Source: Adenophora triphylla var. japonica | Taxonomy: Eukaryota; Streptophyta; Magnoliopsida; Asterales; Campanulaceae | Length of the DNA: 64,000 nt | Assembly: GCA_022495995.1 (NCBI GenBank) | Contig: JAFEMH010001480.1 | Coordinates: forward strand, 186,001 to 250,000 | Direction of reading: 5' to 3' | In this document: piece after piece, positions 45,301 through 56,951 of the stretch | How the letters are laid out: every line of letters begins with the position of its first letter | How positions within the stretch are numbered: position 1 is the first letter of the stretch | Notes under the pieces: model-generated | Told to the model about the DNA's origin: nothing | Seen by the model: only the letters and a program-made list of their open reading frames with translations | Databases searched by the model: none | Made by a program: the position numbers and the translations under genes

Positions 45301-45769
45301 TTGTTCTTATTCAAACCATTAATAAGATGTTGCATGAGTCCATCTCCTCCCTCTCCCATACAATCTCAAGGTTCTCTCCTCCGCCACCTTACAAATCACC
45401 CCTTCGCCTCTACAGCTACGGCAAGTTGGGTGTGCGCTCTCGTTCCCGGCGCTCATTGGTCCATATTCCCGAGGCGGAAGCAGTTCAAGTGCCCGAGTAA
45501 TCGTTCATCTGATTCGGAATCCAAAATGCTCGGTGCAGAGAAGCTTATGGCCCACCAGCCTGGAAGTTCATATCCCATGGGTCGCAAGTGCGAAGGGTGT
45601 GTCCATCGAAAAGAGGCGAGCTACCCTTGAAGCCGTTTTTCCTCGCGAGCAGGAGGCCCGATTGCTTGTCCAGATTACGAAAACCAAGGAGAGACGACTG
45701 GTGAAGGACAAAAAGATTGAGAAGGGTCCTCGCCCCATCGCTACCAACAGTGCTCTTCCTCCCATCTGA
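45301..45769 (+). other. W short open frames at the gag position
   Basis: Two overlapping frames (45301-45630, 45533-45769) of about 80-110 codons, basic and Pro/Ser-rich, with no gag motif. Their place just after the leader suggests the stump of gag; not recognised. Confidence 0.3.
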
Positions 45770-47348
45770 AGTTGATGCTGTCGATCAGTCCTCGTAGGAT
45801 CTAGAATGTCCGCTGTTGGACACGAGTCTGTTAAAGTCCAAGATGGACCAATTTTTTCTTTCAATGATAAAAATCTTTGTTTCTCTTCTTGCTAGACTCG
45901 AGACATCACTAGCACACCTACATTACGCTCAATTGAAATGGTCTTATTCCAAACGATCACTTGTGCTGCTCAGCCACTAATGCTCTGAAATGACTCATGT
46001 TTAAATTAATCAGAGTGAGAAAATCAATTGATATCCTTCTCAAATTGGGGCTTACAAACTCCCCATCTTGCATCTCATATGCTCACATCTCTTTCATCAT
46101 CCTCATCATCTCGTTGCTCGATGAATTTGCATAGATTTGTTCTCATTTAAAGCTTAAGCAAGCAATGGAGACTTAATTTTGTTTAGGTCATCCGGTAGGG
46201 ATTGCGGTTGAAGCCTTTCACCCATAGGAAGCCATTACCTCACCCTCACTAAACAATACCCTTTCATTTCAAAATCGACATGTTTTGAAACCCTGTTCAG
46301 CCATCACCATTGCTCCTTGCTGAGAGAAGTCCAAGCAATGCCAAGAAGTCAGTTTTGAGAGTCGGCAATGCATAAAATATTCAAGTCATGAAGGAAGGAA
46401 AGATAATCCTCAACTCCTCAAAGAGGCCTTCCAAGTTGTCAAAAGAAGGATTTTAAATCCTCACAATCTCAGATATAATCCTAAGCTCCTCAGGAAGCCT
46501 TCCAAATTATCAAAAAAAAAAAAAAAAAAAAAAAAGGAAAAGGATTTTAAATCCTCACAATCTCAGATATAATCCTAAGCTCCTCAGGAAGCCTTCCAAA
46601 TTATCAAAAGAAGGATTTCAAATCCTCACAATTCAGCAAAAATCCCAGACTTCTCAAGAAGTTCTCCAAAGTTCAAAAAAAAAGGAGCCCCAATTCTCGT
46701 AAGATTCGCAAAAGTTCTCAATAGCTTGGACTTCCTCTTCACATTTCCTTAATCAATCCCAAGCCATCCTCTCAATTTTAGAGGATACACCATTACCAAC
46801 CATTACCCTTTCCCTTGGCAAAACCAATTTGGACCTCTCATTCTTAGAGGCAAATCAATTCCCTTACCTTAGAAATCCCAAACACATCCCTGCAAGCCAA
46901 CCTCTCATCTTTAGAGGTTCAGTCAGTAAAAGGCCCAGCCGACCTCTCATCTTAAGAGGTCATGACTTTCCAAATCACCCAATGGCCGATCGAAGCCCTG
47001 AAACCCAGCTACAGTCCCTACCGGATAGTAATTTCATTCTAATATCTTCGAGATTTAAATCAGATTAATGCTTCATTGCTCGCTTAAATCAGAGCCAAAT
47101 CCATCTCGGCTCGAATGATTCTCAATCAAAGATTGTGCAAATTCAATCCTTCCCTTCGACACTTCATGTGAGCATATTTCATTTCTCCTCCGCAAACACT
47201 TGCCTTGGATATCCCACTGGGGCTTCGCATCCGTGATTTTCATGACACTCCAGGAGGACATGTTTTTCAACTCTCCAATCCTCAAAATCCTCAAAGGTTC
47301 AGATCCTTGAATTTCAACATTCGCTCTCTTTTCAATCGGGACTCGCCC
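45770..47348 (+). other. W internal non-coding region
   Basis: No gene. An imperfect direct repeat (GATATAATCCTAAGCTCCTC) at about 46472-46515 and 46565-46610, a 22-base A run at about 46508-46533, and several blocks on CTCATCTTTAGAGG (46840-46960). Confidence 0.5.
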
Positions 47349-47392
47349 GAACTACGGCGACCTGAGCTCATCATCATGGAGGGGAACGTAGG
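47349..47392 (+). other. Post-pol stem-loop motif in W
   Basis: GAACTACGGCGACCTGAG...GGGGAACGTAGG; CTACG pairs with CGTAG, inner CTC with GAG. Matches Z at 36266-36316, showing W once had the same layout though pol is gone. Confidence 0.6.
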
Positions 47393-48467
47393 CAACCATA
47401 ATTGTTCCGGTCGAAATCACAAACAAATCCCGAAAAATCCGGTCTCATCAAAGACCGTTCCTATACACTTCCCATCTTTTCGAGTTTAATTCTCGATATC
47501 AGTTGGTTTTCTCCTCGTGATTAATCAAAATATTTGTCCATATCAGGATTAGTGTTTGAATAAACCGAACATCAATAAAGGGTTTTAACCAGCCTTGTGA
47601 TCATCACGAATAAGACAAGTTTTCAAGTGTCTCAACAAGTCTTCTCTTTCTACATCATAGGAAGATAGAGCCAAACACTGTTTCGGTCAGCAGGGGCTTC
47701 CATACACCTTTCCACACCTTGCAATGCTTATACTCTCTCAAAAGAGTCAAACCTAAAGCGAGAGTGTCATACATGAACTTGGGATCCATTCCCACCTTCG
47801 AAAAATGTGCCCCTGCACACATACATTTCCGAGTCTTGTCCAGCGACTGATTGACTGCGGTATGAAACGATGAGTCGCCTCTTCGGCCACAAGATAACTC
47901 TGTCTGCGATAGGGATGCATTGAATCTCTCCAAGCTGGGGCTTTTGTTAAGCTGCTCCCTCAGGCTCTCTTTAGCAGATTCCCTCCGGGTTTGCTTCGCA
48001 TCATCGGCTGGGGCTTCGCCATGGTCACCTCACCAAGATCTGGAGCTTCGCCTAGTCATCCCTTCGTCAAGCCGGGATCATTCTCTGTACTTTCTCTGCT
48101 GCTTGCTGCCTCAGGCGCGCGACATACCTTGTCCTTATCAGCAACAATAAACCTGCTGCCGTCTGCACTCTCAGAGTACACCCCGACTTGCCTAGCTGTG
48201 CCATATCATTCATCACTCATACATTTCTCCACCTCATGGGAGAGGGTCCAACCCATACATCATCATATACACATTCATCCCATACACAATCCATCATAGC
48301 ATAATTGCTATACACATATCCGCTTGCCAAGCTTTGCAAAAAAAAACCTCACTTCCCTTCCATCCCCAGTTGAGATGGACTTGTGCAACAAAAGATTAAT
48401 AATGCATAAGCAAAATTTCAATAATCGAATAAAAGGCAAAGTGCCTAGATTTTCGTGTTCCCCCCCC
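47393..48467. other. W 3' region, no recognised gene
   Basis: A 92-codon minus-strand frame (47933-47655) is the longest and unrecognised. By analogy with Z, antisense gene remnants would lie here. GGGGCTTCGC and similar words repeat at 47930-48060. Confidence 0.35.
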
Positions 48468-48563
48468 CTCACAGGGTACAATAATCAGGTGATCATAATC
48501 TGATCATGGGGATTGCTCCTCAAATCACAATCTGGACAAAGAGTTCAAACCTTGCAAGTGGCA
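48468..48563 (-). repeat. Inverted copy of part of the W leader
   Basis: The reverse complement aligns with 44323-44405 with moderate divergence: GATTGTGATT, CCCCATGATCA and CTGATTATT are shared in order. In this copy it overlaps the end of an acidic minus-strand frame. Confidence 0.5.
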
Positions 48564-48700
48564 CTTTTTGCCTTCATCATCAGTCTCTTCTTCAGACTTA
48601 TCAACATCATCTGAAAGAGCCTCAGCTACCTCAGTCTCCAAGCAGTGCTCGTCGAAAAGAGTTTTAGCTGCTTCAATCTCCAAGCATTAGGGCTCTTTAG
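48564..48700 (-). pseudogene. Acidic antisense ORF remnant in W
   Basis: Minus strand: EAAKTLFDEHCLETEVAEA then LSDDVDKSEEETDDEGKK, stop near 48530. One in-frame stop lies just upstream (near 48690). The Asp/Glu-rich end recalls the acidic tail of V's PMD protein, so I infer the C-terminus of an antisense accessory protein. Confidence 0.35.
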
Positions 48701-49250
48701 CCTCATCTTCGAAAAGCCCGTTCTTAAGGGCAAACCATCATCAAAAAGCCCCTTCTCAAGGGCAAACCTTCACAAGAAGCCCATTCTCAAGGGCGCTTCA
48801 TCATCAAGAGCCCATTCCCACGGGTAAATCATTACCAAGAGCCCCTTCTCACGGGCGAACCATCACAAAAAGCCTATTCTCAAGGACGCTTCATCATCAA
48901 GAGCCCATTCCCACGGGCGGATCATTACCAAGAGCCCCTTCCCACGGGCAGCTTATCATCAAGTGCCCGTTCTTAAGGGCAAGTCATCATCAAAAGCCCG
49001 TTCTCAAGGGCAAACCATCTCCAAGAGCCCATTCTCAAGGGCGCTTCACCATCAAGAGTCCATTCTCAAGGGCAAACCATCTTCAAGAGCCCGTTCTCAT
49101 GGGCAGATCTTCATTCAGAATCTATTCTCATAGGCAGACCTTCAAATAGGCAGACCTTCAAAGAGCCCGTTCTCATGGGCAAATAATCTCAAAAAGCCCG
49201 TTCTCATGGGCGAATCTTCACCAAGAGCCCTTTCTCATGGGCACGTCTTC
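48700..49250 (+). repeat. About 31-bp tandem array in W
   Basis: About 17 diverged copies of AAGAGCCCNTTCTCAAGGGC plus a CATCATCA spacer. GCCC and GGGC can pair within each unit. On the minus strand some units read as repeated DDEAPLRMG-like codons, continuing the acidic frame. Confidence 0.75.
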
Positions 49251-49554
49251 ATCAGAATCCCCTTGTTGGACGAAAAATCATCAACAAAGACCGTCCCTCG
49301 CACGGCAAATCAACCTTTCATCATCAGCCGTAGCTTCAGTCCCTCCGGCTGCTACAGGTAAGCATTGCACAGGTATGAAAGCATATTCACCTGCAAATCA
49401 TCATTACTTTCTCGGTTTGAGGCACCATACGTTCTCACTTCTTTTGGGTGAAAACACCCGTCTCACAGTTTTTCTCAAATCATTATCCTTAGCCCAGAAT
49501 GGCTATAAACTACCCGGTCCGGAAGACCGTACAGATCTCCCACACAGTAAAATT
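49251..49554. other. Spacer between W arrays
   Basis: No gene or repeat recognised. The plus-strand frame 49237-49563 is probably chance. Confidence 0.35.
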
Positions 49555-50915
49555 CGCGGGTGACTCCCAAAGAAAAAAGTCAAATCATCGGGGTGACTCC
49601 CCATCAAAACAGTCAAATTAGCGGGTGACTCCCAAAGAAAAAAGTCAAATTCGCGGGTGACTCCCAAAGAAAAAAGTCAAATTCGCGGGTAACTCCCAAA
49701 GAAAAAAGTCAAATCATCGGGGTGACTCCCCATCAAAATAGTCAAAATCGCGGGTGACTTCCCAAAGAAAAATAGTCAAATCATCGGGGTGACTCCCCAT
49801 CAAACCAGTCAAATTAGCGGGTGACTCCCAAAGAAAAAAGTCAAATTCACGGGTGACTCCCAAAGAAAAAAGTCAAAATCGCGGGTGACTTCCCAAAGAA
49901 AAATAGTCAAATCATCGGGGTGACTCCCCATCAAAACAGTCAAATTAGCGGGTGACTCCCAAAGAAAAAAGTCAAATTCGCTGGTGACTCTCAAAGAAAA
50001 AAGTCAAATTCGCGGGTGACTCCCAAAGAAAAAAGTCAAATCATCGGGGTGACTCCCCATCAAAACAGTCAAATTAGCGGGTGACTCCCAAAGAAAAAGT
50101 CAAATTCGCGGGTGACTCCCAAAGAAAAAAGTCAAATCATCGGGGTGACTCCCCATCAAAACAGTCAAATTAGCGGGTGACTCCCAAAGAAAAAAGTCAA
50201 ATTCGCGGGTGACTCCCAAAGGAAAAAAGTCAAATTCGCGGGCGACATCCCAAAGGAAAAAGTCAAAATCGCGGGTAACTTCCCAAAGAAAAATAGTCAA
50301 ATCTTCGGGGTGACTCCAAATCGAAACAGTCAAATTTGCGGGGTGACTTCCCAAAGAAAAAACAGTCAAATCCGCGGGGTGACTTCCCAAAGAAAAACAG
50401 TCAAATTCGCGGGGTGACTTCCCAAAGAAAAAACAGTCAAATTCGTGGGTGACTCCCAAAAACAGTCAAATTCGCGGGGTGACTCCCCATCAAAACAGTC
50501 AAATTCGCGGGTGACTCCCAAAGAAAAAATTCAAATTCGCGGGTGACTCCCAAAGAAAAAAGTCAAATTCGCGGGTGACTCTCAAAGAAAAAAGTCAAAT
50601 CATCGGGGTGACTCCCCATCAAAACAGTCAAATTAGCGGGTGACTCCCAAAGAAAAAAGTCAAATTCGCGGGTGACTCCCAAAGGAAAAAAGTCAAATTC
50701 GCGGGCGACTTCCCAAAGGAAAAAGTCAAAATCGCGGGTAACTTCCCAAAGAAAAATAGTCAAATCTTCGGGGTGACTCCCCATCGAAACAGTCAAATTC
50801 GAGGGGTGACTTCCCAAAGAAAAAACAGTTAAATTCGTGGGTGACTCCCAAAAACAGTCAAAGTCGCGGGGTGACTTCCCAAAGAAAAACAGTCAAATCC
50901 TCGGGGTGGCTCCCC
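49555..50915 (+). repeat. About 32-bp tandem array in W
   Basis: About 42 copies in three interleaved variants around GTCAAATTCGCGGGTGACTC plus CCAAAGAAAAAA, or GGGGTGACTCCCCATCAAAACA. The core GGG(G)TGACT(C)CCC is a small hairpin kept in both variants. Long minus-strand frames here are artefacts of the repeat. Confidence 0.9.
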
Positions 50916-52395
50916 ATTCAACAGTCAATCTTGGGTACAAACGCCCATCTTCGGGGTGACTCCCCATTCAATAGTCAATCTTGGGTACAAACGCCCATTT
51001 TTGGGGTGACTCCCCATTCAACAGTCAACCTTGGGTACAAACGCCCATTTTCGGGGTGACTCCCCATTCAACAGTCAATCTTGGGTACAAACACTCATCT
51101 TCGGGGTGACTCCCCTTGGAATAGTCAATCCCGGGTGCAAACACCCATCTTCGGGGTGACTCCCCTTAACAGTCAATCTCGGGTGCAAACACATATATTC
51201 GGGGTGACTCCCCTCATATACAGTCGATCTCGGGTGCAAACACCCATCTTCGGGGTGACTCCCCTCATATACAGTCGATCTCGGGTGAAAACACCCATCT
51301 TCGGGGTGACTCCCCTCATACACAGTCAATCTCGGGTGCAAACACCCATCTTCGGGGTGACTCCACTCATACACAGTCGATCTCGGGTGTAAACACCCAT
51401 CTTTCACAATCAATCTCGGGTGCAAACACCCTTCTTCGGGGTGACTCCCCTCAGATACAGTCAATCTCGGGTGCAAACACCCATCCTCAGGGTGACTCCC
51501 CTTGGAACAGTCAATCTTCAGGGTGACTCCCCTTGGAACAGTCAATCTCGGGTGCAAACACCCATTTTCGGGTGACTCCCCATTCAACCGTCAATCTTGG
51601 GTACAAACGCCCATTTTCGGGGTGACTCCCCATTCAACAGTCAACCTTGGGTACAAACACCCATCTTCGGGGTGACTCCCCTCATACACAGTCAATCTCG
51701 GGTGCAAACACCTATCTTCGGGGTGAGTCCCCTCAGACACAGTCAATCTCGGGTGCAAACACCCATCTTCGGGGTGTCTCCCCTCAGACACGATCAATCT
51801 CGGGTGCAAACACCCATCTTCGGTGACTCCCTCGACACGATCAATCTCGGGTGCAAACACCCATCTTCGGGGTGACTCCCCTCATACACAGTCAATCTCG
51901 GGTGCAAACACCCATCTTCGGGGTGACTCCTCGAGACACGATCAATCTCGGGTGCAAACACCCATCTTCGGGGTGACTCCCCTTGGAACAGTCAATCCCG
52001 GGTGCAAACACCCATCTTCGGGGTGACTCCCCTTGGAACAGTCAATCCCGGGTGCAAACACCCATCTTCGGGGTGACTCCCCTTAACAGTCAATCTCGGG
52101 TGCAAACACCCATCTTCGGGGTGACTCCCCTCATACACAGTCAATCCAGGGTGCAAACACCCATCTTCGGGGTGACTCCCCTCATACACAATCAATCTCG
52201 GGTGCAAACACCCATCTTCGGGGTGACTCCCCTCAGACACAGTCAATCTCGGGTGCAAACACCCATCTTCGGGGTGACTCCCCTCGAAACAGCCAAATCC
52301 TCGGGTGACTCCCCATCGAAGCAGTCAAATCCTCGGGTGACTCCCCATCGAAACAGTCAATCTTCGGGGTGACTCCCCTTGGAACAGTCACTTTC
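50916..52395 (+). repeat. About 51-bp tandem array in W
   Basis: About 29 copies of a unit of about 51 bp with GGGTGCAAACACCC (5-bp stem, CAAA loop) and CTTCGGGGTGACTCCCCT. It shares GGGGTGACTCCCC with the preceding array, so one probably arose from the other. Variants GGGTACAAACGCCC dominate the left end. Confidence 0.9.
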
Positions 52396-52438
52396 GGGTA
52401 CAAAGCCCGTGGCCTTTCATTGGCGCCACCTCTTTGAC

Positions 52439-52593
52439 GAACTACGATTCGGCTTGATTCCCCCACGGGATACGTAGGAATCCTTTTCGTAAAAGGTCAA
52501 GCCGCATGACCATCATGGTCGATTTCCCTGAGACGCAAACGTCCATCTTTGACGAACTACGATTCGGCTTGACTCCCCCACGGGATACGTAGG
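52439..52593 (+). other. Two pre-LTR stem-loop motifs in W
   Basis: Copies at 52439-52478 and 52554-52593: GAACTACGATTCGGCTTGA, inner CCC-CCAC-GGG, then ATACGTAGGAATCC. A local duplication of the module also seen once in Z and twice in Y. Confidence 0.68.
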
Positions 52594-52725
52594 AATCCTT
52601 TCCACAAAAGGTCCAGCCACTTGACCATCTTGGTCATCTCTTTCCCCGCCGTTCGTGTCCGGCTCGGGATTCTCATTTTTATCGACGACCCCACATCCCG
52701 TGGAAGTGACGTCACCAAGGGGCTC
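52594..52725 (+). other. W end of 3' UTR and polypurine tract
   Basis: CGACCCCACATCCCGTGGAA, TGACGTCACC, then AAGGGGCTC next to the LTR start; AAGGGGC is the likely polypurine tract. Confidence 0.55.
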
Positions 52726-54843
52726 TGTGAGTACCCCGACCCGAACTCGTGTTTTTGGGTATGCTTTCTTTTTTTGGGCTCATTTAATTTTGGGCTCATT
52801 ATTTTTATTCATTAGTTTTGGGCCTTATTCAATTCGGCCCATTCTGTCTGAAAACAACCGGTGTCATACGACACCCAAACCATTTCCAAATCCTTATTAA
52901 ATAAGGAATAATATCCCATTTTTGAAGGGGGGGACATGGACAAAAAGGGGAGAAACTCAATTTCTTTCTCCCTAAGCAATTCTCTCTCTCTCTCTACTGA
53001 GATTCTCTCTACTCTCTCTCTCTCTACTGAGATTCTCTCTACTCTCTCTCATATATAACGCAAATAAACAGAGCCTCCCTTCTCTAAAAAGGGGCCGGCA
53101 ATAACAGTCCCCCTCCCGGTCTTCTTCCTCACCAAAGCAATCGCCATCCACCGCCGACCACCAAGTTCGCCATCCACCGGCGACCACTAATCTCCCCAAT
53201 CGGTGTTTCTTCCTCGCCATCCACCGGCGACCACCAAACCCACCTCCAACAACAACCGCAAAGGCCAAGCCAACCACCATAGCTCCTTCTCCGATCACCA
53301 TCATCGGCGACTCAATCGTCCCTCAACGGTGACCTCCTCCCTGAATCGTTCTTCTTCCTCCAACGGAACAACGGTGACCTCCTCACCATTCTCTTACCCA
53401 ATCAGTCGACAAATCTCGCTAAAACCATTTACCCGACGAATCGATCCCGTTCAATCTCTCTAATCTAAATCAACAGCCCACCACCGGCGACGGGCTCCCT
53501 CTATCTCCATTCACCCACGACCATTGCCTCACTTGGGCTACATTTCTCTGTTTACCCAACTCACCCCGTATCCAAAACCAATTCACCAAAGCAACGCCCT
53601 CTCCCTGTTTCCAGATCTCAGACCGTGCACCAACACCGCTCCCCAACGGCGTCAATCACATCCACGTCGCCGCCCCTAACAGCTTCAAGCTGAGAAGTCC
53701 TCATTTCCCAGTCGGCGCCCCGAAGCTGATTGAAGACTCCCTATACCGACGGGGTATAGGGAGGTGTGGATCTACGAGGGTAACGCTCTAATCCTCTTTC
53801 TCTATTTTCAACGTATATATCTATATTGTGTGCTGGGAATTGTTTGACTTCGGATTGGTTGAACTTGTTTTGTTTAGTCTCTAAATGATATATCCATTTT
53901 CATGATGTTGTGTTTTTGGTTGTTCATGTATTGAATGATTCAAGTAGAGTGTGGATTCTCAATATCCACACTCATTTGAAGTAATTGTACCAATCTCAAT
54001 TATCTTGTGGCTGAATCTGTTGTTGATAATTGTTGATGTCATTTTGATCATCTTCGTTTGAGTTAGGAGGTGATGGCCTTCATTATGACCCAAAATGTGT
54101 GGTCATTCATATTTGGCCATCAACGCCATATGATCCTCCCACAATACTCGTTTGTTATTGTCGTTGCTTGAGTTAGGAAGCTATGGTCCTTTAATTGTGA
54201 CCCAAGAGATGTGTTTACTCACATTGGGTCACCGGAACCCCATGACCTTCCCATAATACTCTTTATCTCATTATCTTCATTGTTCTAGTTAGCTTCTTAG
54301 CTTTAGAATGATATTGGTGGCATTACCACTCCCCTTTGTAGAGACAGTCTGAGCATGGCTTCCTGTGTCATACGACATCCGCGCTCCTGGGTAATCCTGT
54401 GTCGTGTGACACCCAAGGCCCTGAGCAGTCCTGTGTCGTATGACACCCCTGGCCCTGGACAGACTACCTCAATCCATTGCCTTGTAATTCATTTTCATCA
54501 ATTGTAAGTGGGATGTGGCCTCCCACAGTAAAAGGCTCACAAGATGTAATCCCTCATTCTGATTAATAAAGCAAAACATCAATTGCATTTTATTACATAT
54601 ATCGTCTCACACAATTGCACACACTTTTGAATGGTCTTGAATGTTGAACATAGAAAGACTCGTCTACGGACGAGGCGTGTTGGGTGAACTCTCAAGTTCT
54701 TCCCAACACGTAACCTGACCCCCGGACCCATTTTCTCTTAAAAAAGGTTTTTCAATGTTTTCCTTAAAAACGGCGTGGCGACTCCCAAAGATAAATTCAT
54801 ATTTTATCTTTTACATTTATCTTTTTCGGCGAGCGTTCATTCA
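52726..54843 (+). repeat. W 3' LTR (2118 bp)
   Basis: TGTGAGTACCCC to CGTTCATTCA. U3 has a GGTGTCATACGACACC palindrome near 52858, CT microsatellites (52981-53050), a possible TATA at CATATATAACG (53050), and GCCATCCACCGGCGACCAC repeated at 53145-53230. The second half matches the W 5' LTR remnant. Confidence 0.88.
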
Positions 54844-55464
54844 CACGCCCGCATACACTCACAATTTCATGACCTCTGAACTACAACCGGGCTTGATTCT
54901 CGCCAGGGATACGTAGGAATCCTATCATAGGGTCCATCCATCGACCTATACGGTCACCCAGGGCGCCACCACGTCCTTACCATCGACCTATACGGTCACC
55001 AAGGGCGCCACCACGTCCTTACCATCGACCTATACGGTCACCCAGGACGACACCACGTCCTTACCATCGACCTATACGGTCACCCAGGACGCCACTACGT
55101 CCTTACCATCGACCTATACGGTCACCCAGGACGCCACCACTTCCTCACCATCGACCTATGCGGTCACCCATAGGACACCACCACATCCACACACAGAGTT
55201 CCAGTCAGAGGACATCTCACATCCTCGTACACAACAACACTCACCCCACACACGAACTACGATCAAGCTTGATTCCCGCAGGGATACGTAGGAATCCTAT
55301 CACAGGGTCCAGCCAATTAACCTAAACGGTCACACAACAGGACACCGCCACGTCCTCCCACCGACCTACACGGTCACTTCCTATCCCAGCACGCGATCCA
55401 GATTAGGACCCTTATCTTATCAACAACCCCACTTCCTCCGTAAGTGACGTCGTCGAGGGGCTTC
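54844..55464 (+). other. Y 3' UTR: stem-loop motifs, tandem repeat, polypurine tract
   Basis: Pre-LTR stem-loop motifs at 54877-54917 and 55254-55292 flank a 42-bp tandem repeat. The region ends GACGTCGTCGAGGGGCTTC before the LTR; GAGGGGC is the likely polypurine tract. This is all that remains of Y between W and its 3' LTR. Confidence 0.68.
54945..55185 (+). repeat. 42-bp tandem array in the Y 3' UTR
   Basis: Five and a half copies of a 42-bp unit (core CATCGACCTATACGGTCACC), very similar to each other. Confidence 0.88.
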
Positions 55465-56951
55465 TGTATGTACCCCAATCTGGATCACCCTCTTCCGAGT
55501 ACACAGGAAACACCGCAGACTCACAAACGCAGTCTCGAAGACCTTTGACACTCAAAACCCTCAAAAACCCCAAGCCAAACCAAGGGAGGAACCTTTCTGG
55601 GATAAAAAGGGATAAAAGGACCTTTTGGGAATTTTTTAGAATTCAGAAAAGCATAAGTAGTCCGTACGGACCTCTTTGCTGCAATGATTACTGAATCCCC
55701 TTAAAGTCCAACTTATTCCCTCAAATCCCGGAGAACATCATTACCCCCTTACATGGTTGGTCCGTACGGACCTCTTTGCATGCTGAGATGGTCCGTACGG
55801 ACCTTATTGCAAGTAGACACCATCATGGCTAAATCTTCTTCATCATCACAGATTCCCTGAAATCGAGGAAAACTAAAATTTTGGATTACCTGCAAGGTCC
55901 GTACGGACCTTATTGCAGTTTTCCTACACTATAAATAGAGGGCTCCCCCTCCCTCATTTTCACACATTTCCCTCTTCTCTCCTCTCCCCCCAGCCTTCAG
56001 GCTCCCCTCTAAGACCCTTCGGGGCACTCCCGGCCCCTTTCGGATCCTTACGAGGCCTTCCGAGCCCCCTTGCGGTGCTCCGAAGCCTCCCCAAGCGCTC
56101 CTGCGACGCTCCCGCGCTGCCCCGAGGCACTCTCAAGGTACTCTGAGGCCCCTTGTGGTACTCCGAGGCCTTGCCTGGTCTTTCCCGAGGCGTCCCGGCT
56201 CTTTTCGAGTCAAACCGGCGATCCCAAACCACGCCGAACCTCTGCCCGAATCCAACCAACGATTCCAACGCACGCCGAACCTCTGCCCGAATCCAACCAA
56301 CGATTCCAACGCACGCCGAACCTTTGCTCCAGTGATCCCTGCGATCCCAACGCACGCCGAAACTCTGTCCGCAGACAACCGGCCCCTTTTCCGAAGCAAT
56401 CCCGGTCCGTACCGGAACACTATTCCGTCTTCAAACACTATTCTCCTGCGGAAGACAGACACGAACCAACATTAGTAAGACTTTCTTCCTATACTATTTC
56501 AATACATTTCAATAAAGCAGTGTACAATGTAGACATCCGACACAGCATGCATTTTTAAAAGCACATACACACACACACACAACAGTTAAAGAATATTAGG
56601 GGTATCCGAAAGACACATTTTACGAGGCAACTCGGGTGAGCTCTAAGATTCTAATATTCTCTTCCTGAGGAGTCATCTGACCTCCGAACTCAAAAATCTC
56701 ATCACACAACAAAAACAGTTTATTTTTAAACTGATGTCCTTTTTCAATGTTTTAGGCTTAATAAAAACGGCGTGGCGACTCTACAAGCAAAAACACGGCG
56801 AGACACCTCCCAACTAACGCAAAAGCGGAATAAGCCAGATGCCAGGGCGCGAACGCGCTGCCTCTCAGATCCGGGCGACTTTCCCGAACGCGACGCAACG
56901 AAATGCGAGATGCCGAGGCCGCGCGCGCGAGCCGGATCCCGGGTAATTTCA
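55465..56951 (+). repeat. Y 3' LTR (1487 bp)
   Basis: TGTATGTACCCC to GGGTAATTTCA, followed by GGACC, the target duplication. Four palindromes and a TATA box as in the 5' LTR. A few percent diverged from the 5' copy. Long frames in its GC-rich middle (55960-56560) occur in both strands and both LTRs and are not genes. Confidence 0.92.

Larger units (their letters stand above)
42852..54843 (+). mobile_element. Element W: non-autonomous Tat-type element
   Basis: A truncated 5' LTR (42856-43996), primer binding site, leader, short coding remnants, post-pol motif, an antisense acidic remnant, three tandem arrays, pre-LTR motifs, polypurine tract and full 3' LTR (52726-54843). No protease, RT, RNase H or integrase motif is visible across 8.7 kb, so it must depend on proteins from relatives. 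LTR copies differ at about 18 sites in 1.1 kb. The right flank is CACGC; the left flank is lost. Confidence 0.75.
8371..56951 (+). mobile_element. Element Y: Tat-lineage LTR retrotransposon carrying nested elements
   Basis: Bounded by LTRs starting TGTAAGTACCCC (8371) and TGTATGTACCCC (55465), both ending GGGTAATTTCA. The flanks are direct GGACC copies (8366-8370 and 56952-56956), a 5-bp target duplication. It has a TGGCGACTCCGCTGGGGA primer binding site, long leader, truncated gag, and a 3' UTR with tandem repeats. X lies in its 5' LTR, Z in its gag, W in its 3' region; pol is gone. Its LTRs differ by a few percent, against one difference between those of X. Confidence 0.87.

Noticed and set aside
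50100..51587. Long minus-strand frames over the W arrays (119 and 170 codons)
   Set aside because: Products of periodic sequence without stops; no domain, no start context.
49555..52395. Regularly spaced short repeats resembling a CRISPR array
   Set aside because: The spacers are themselves repeated and the setting is a plant retrotransposon 3' UTR; it is a simple tandem array.
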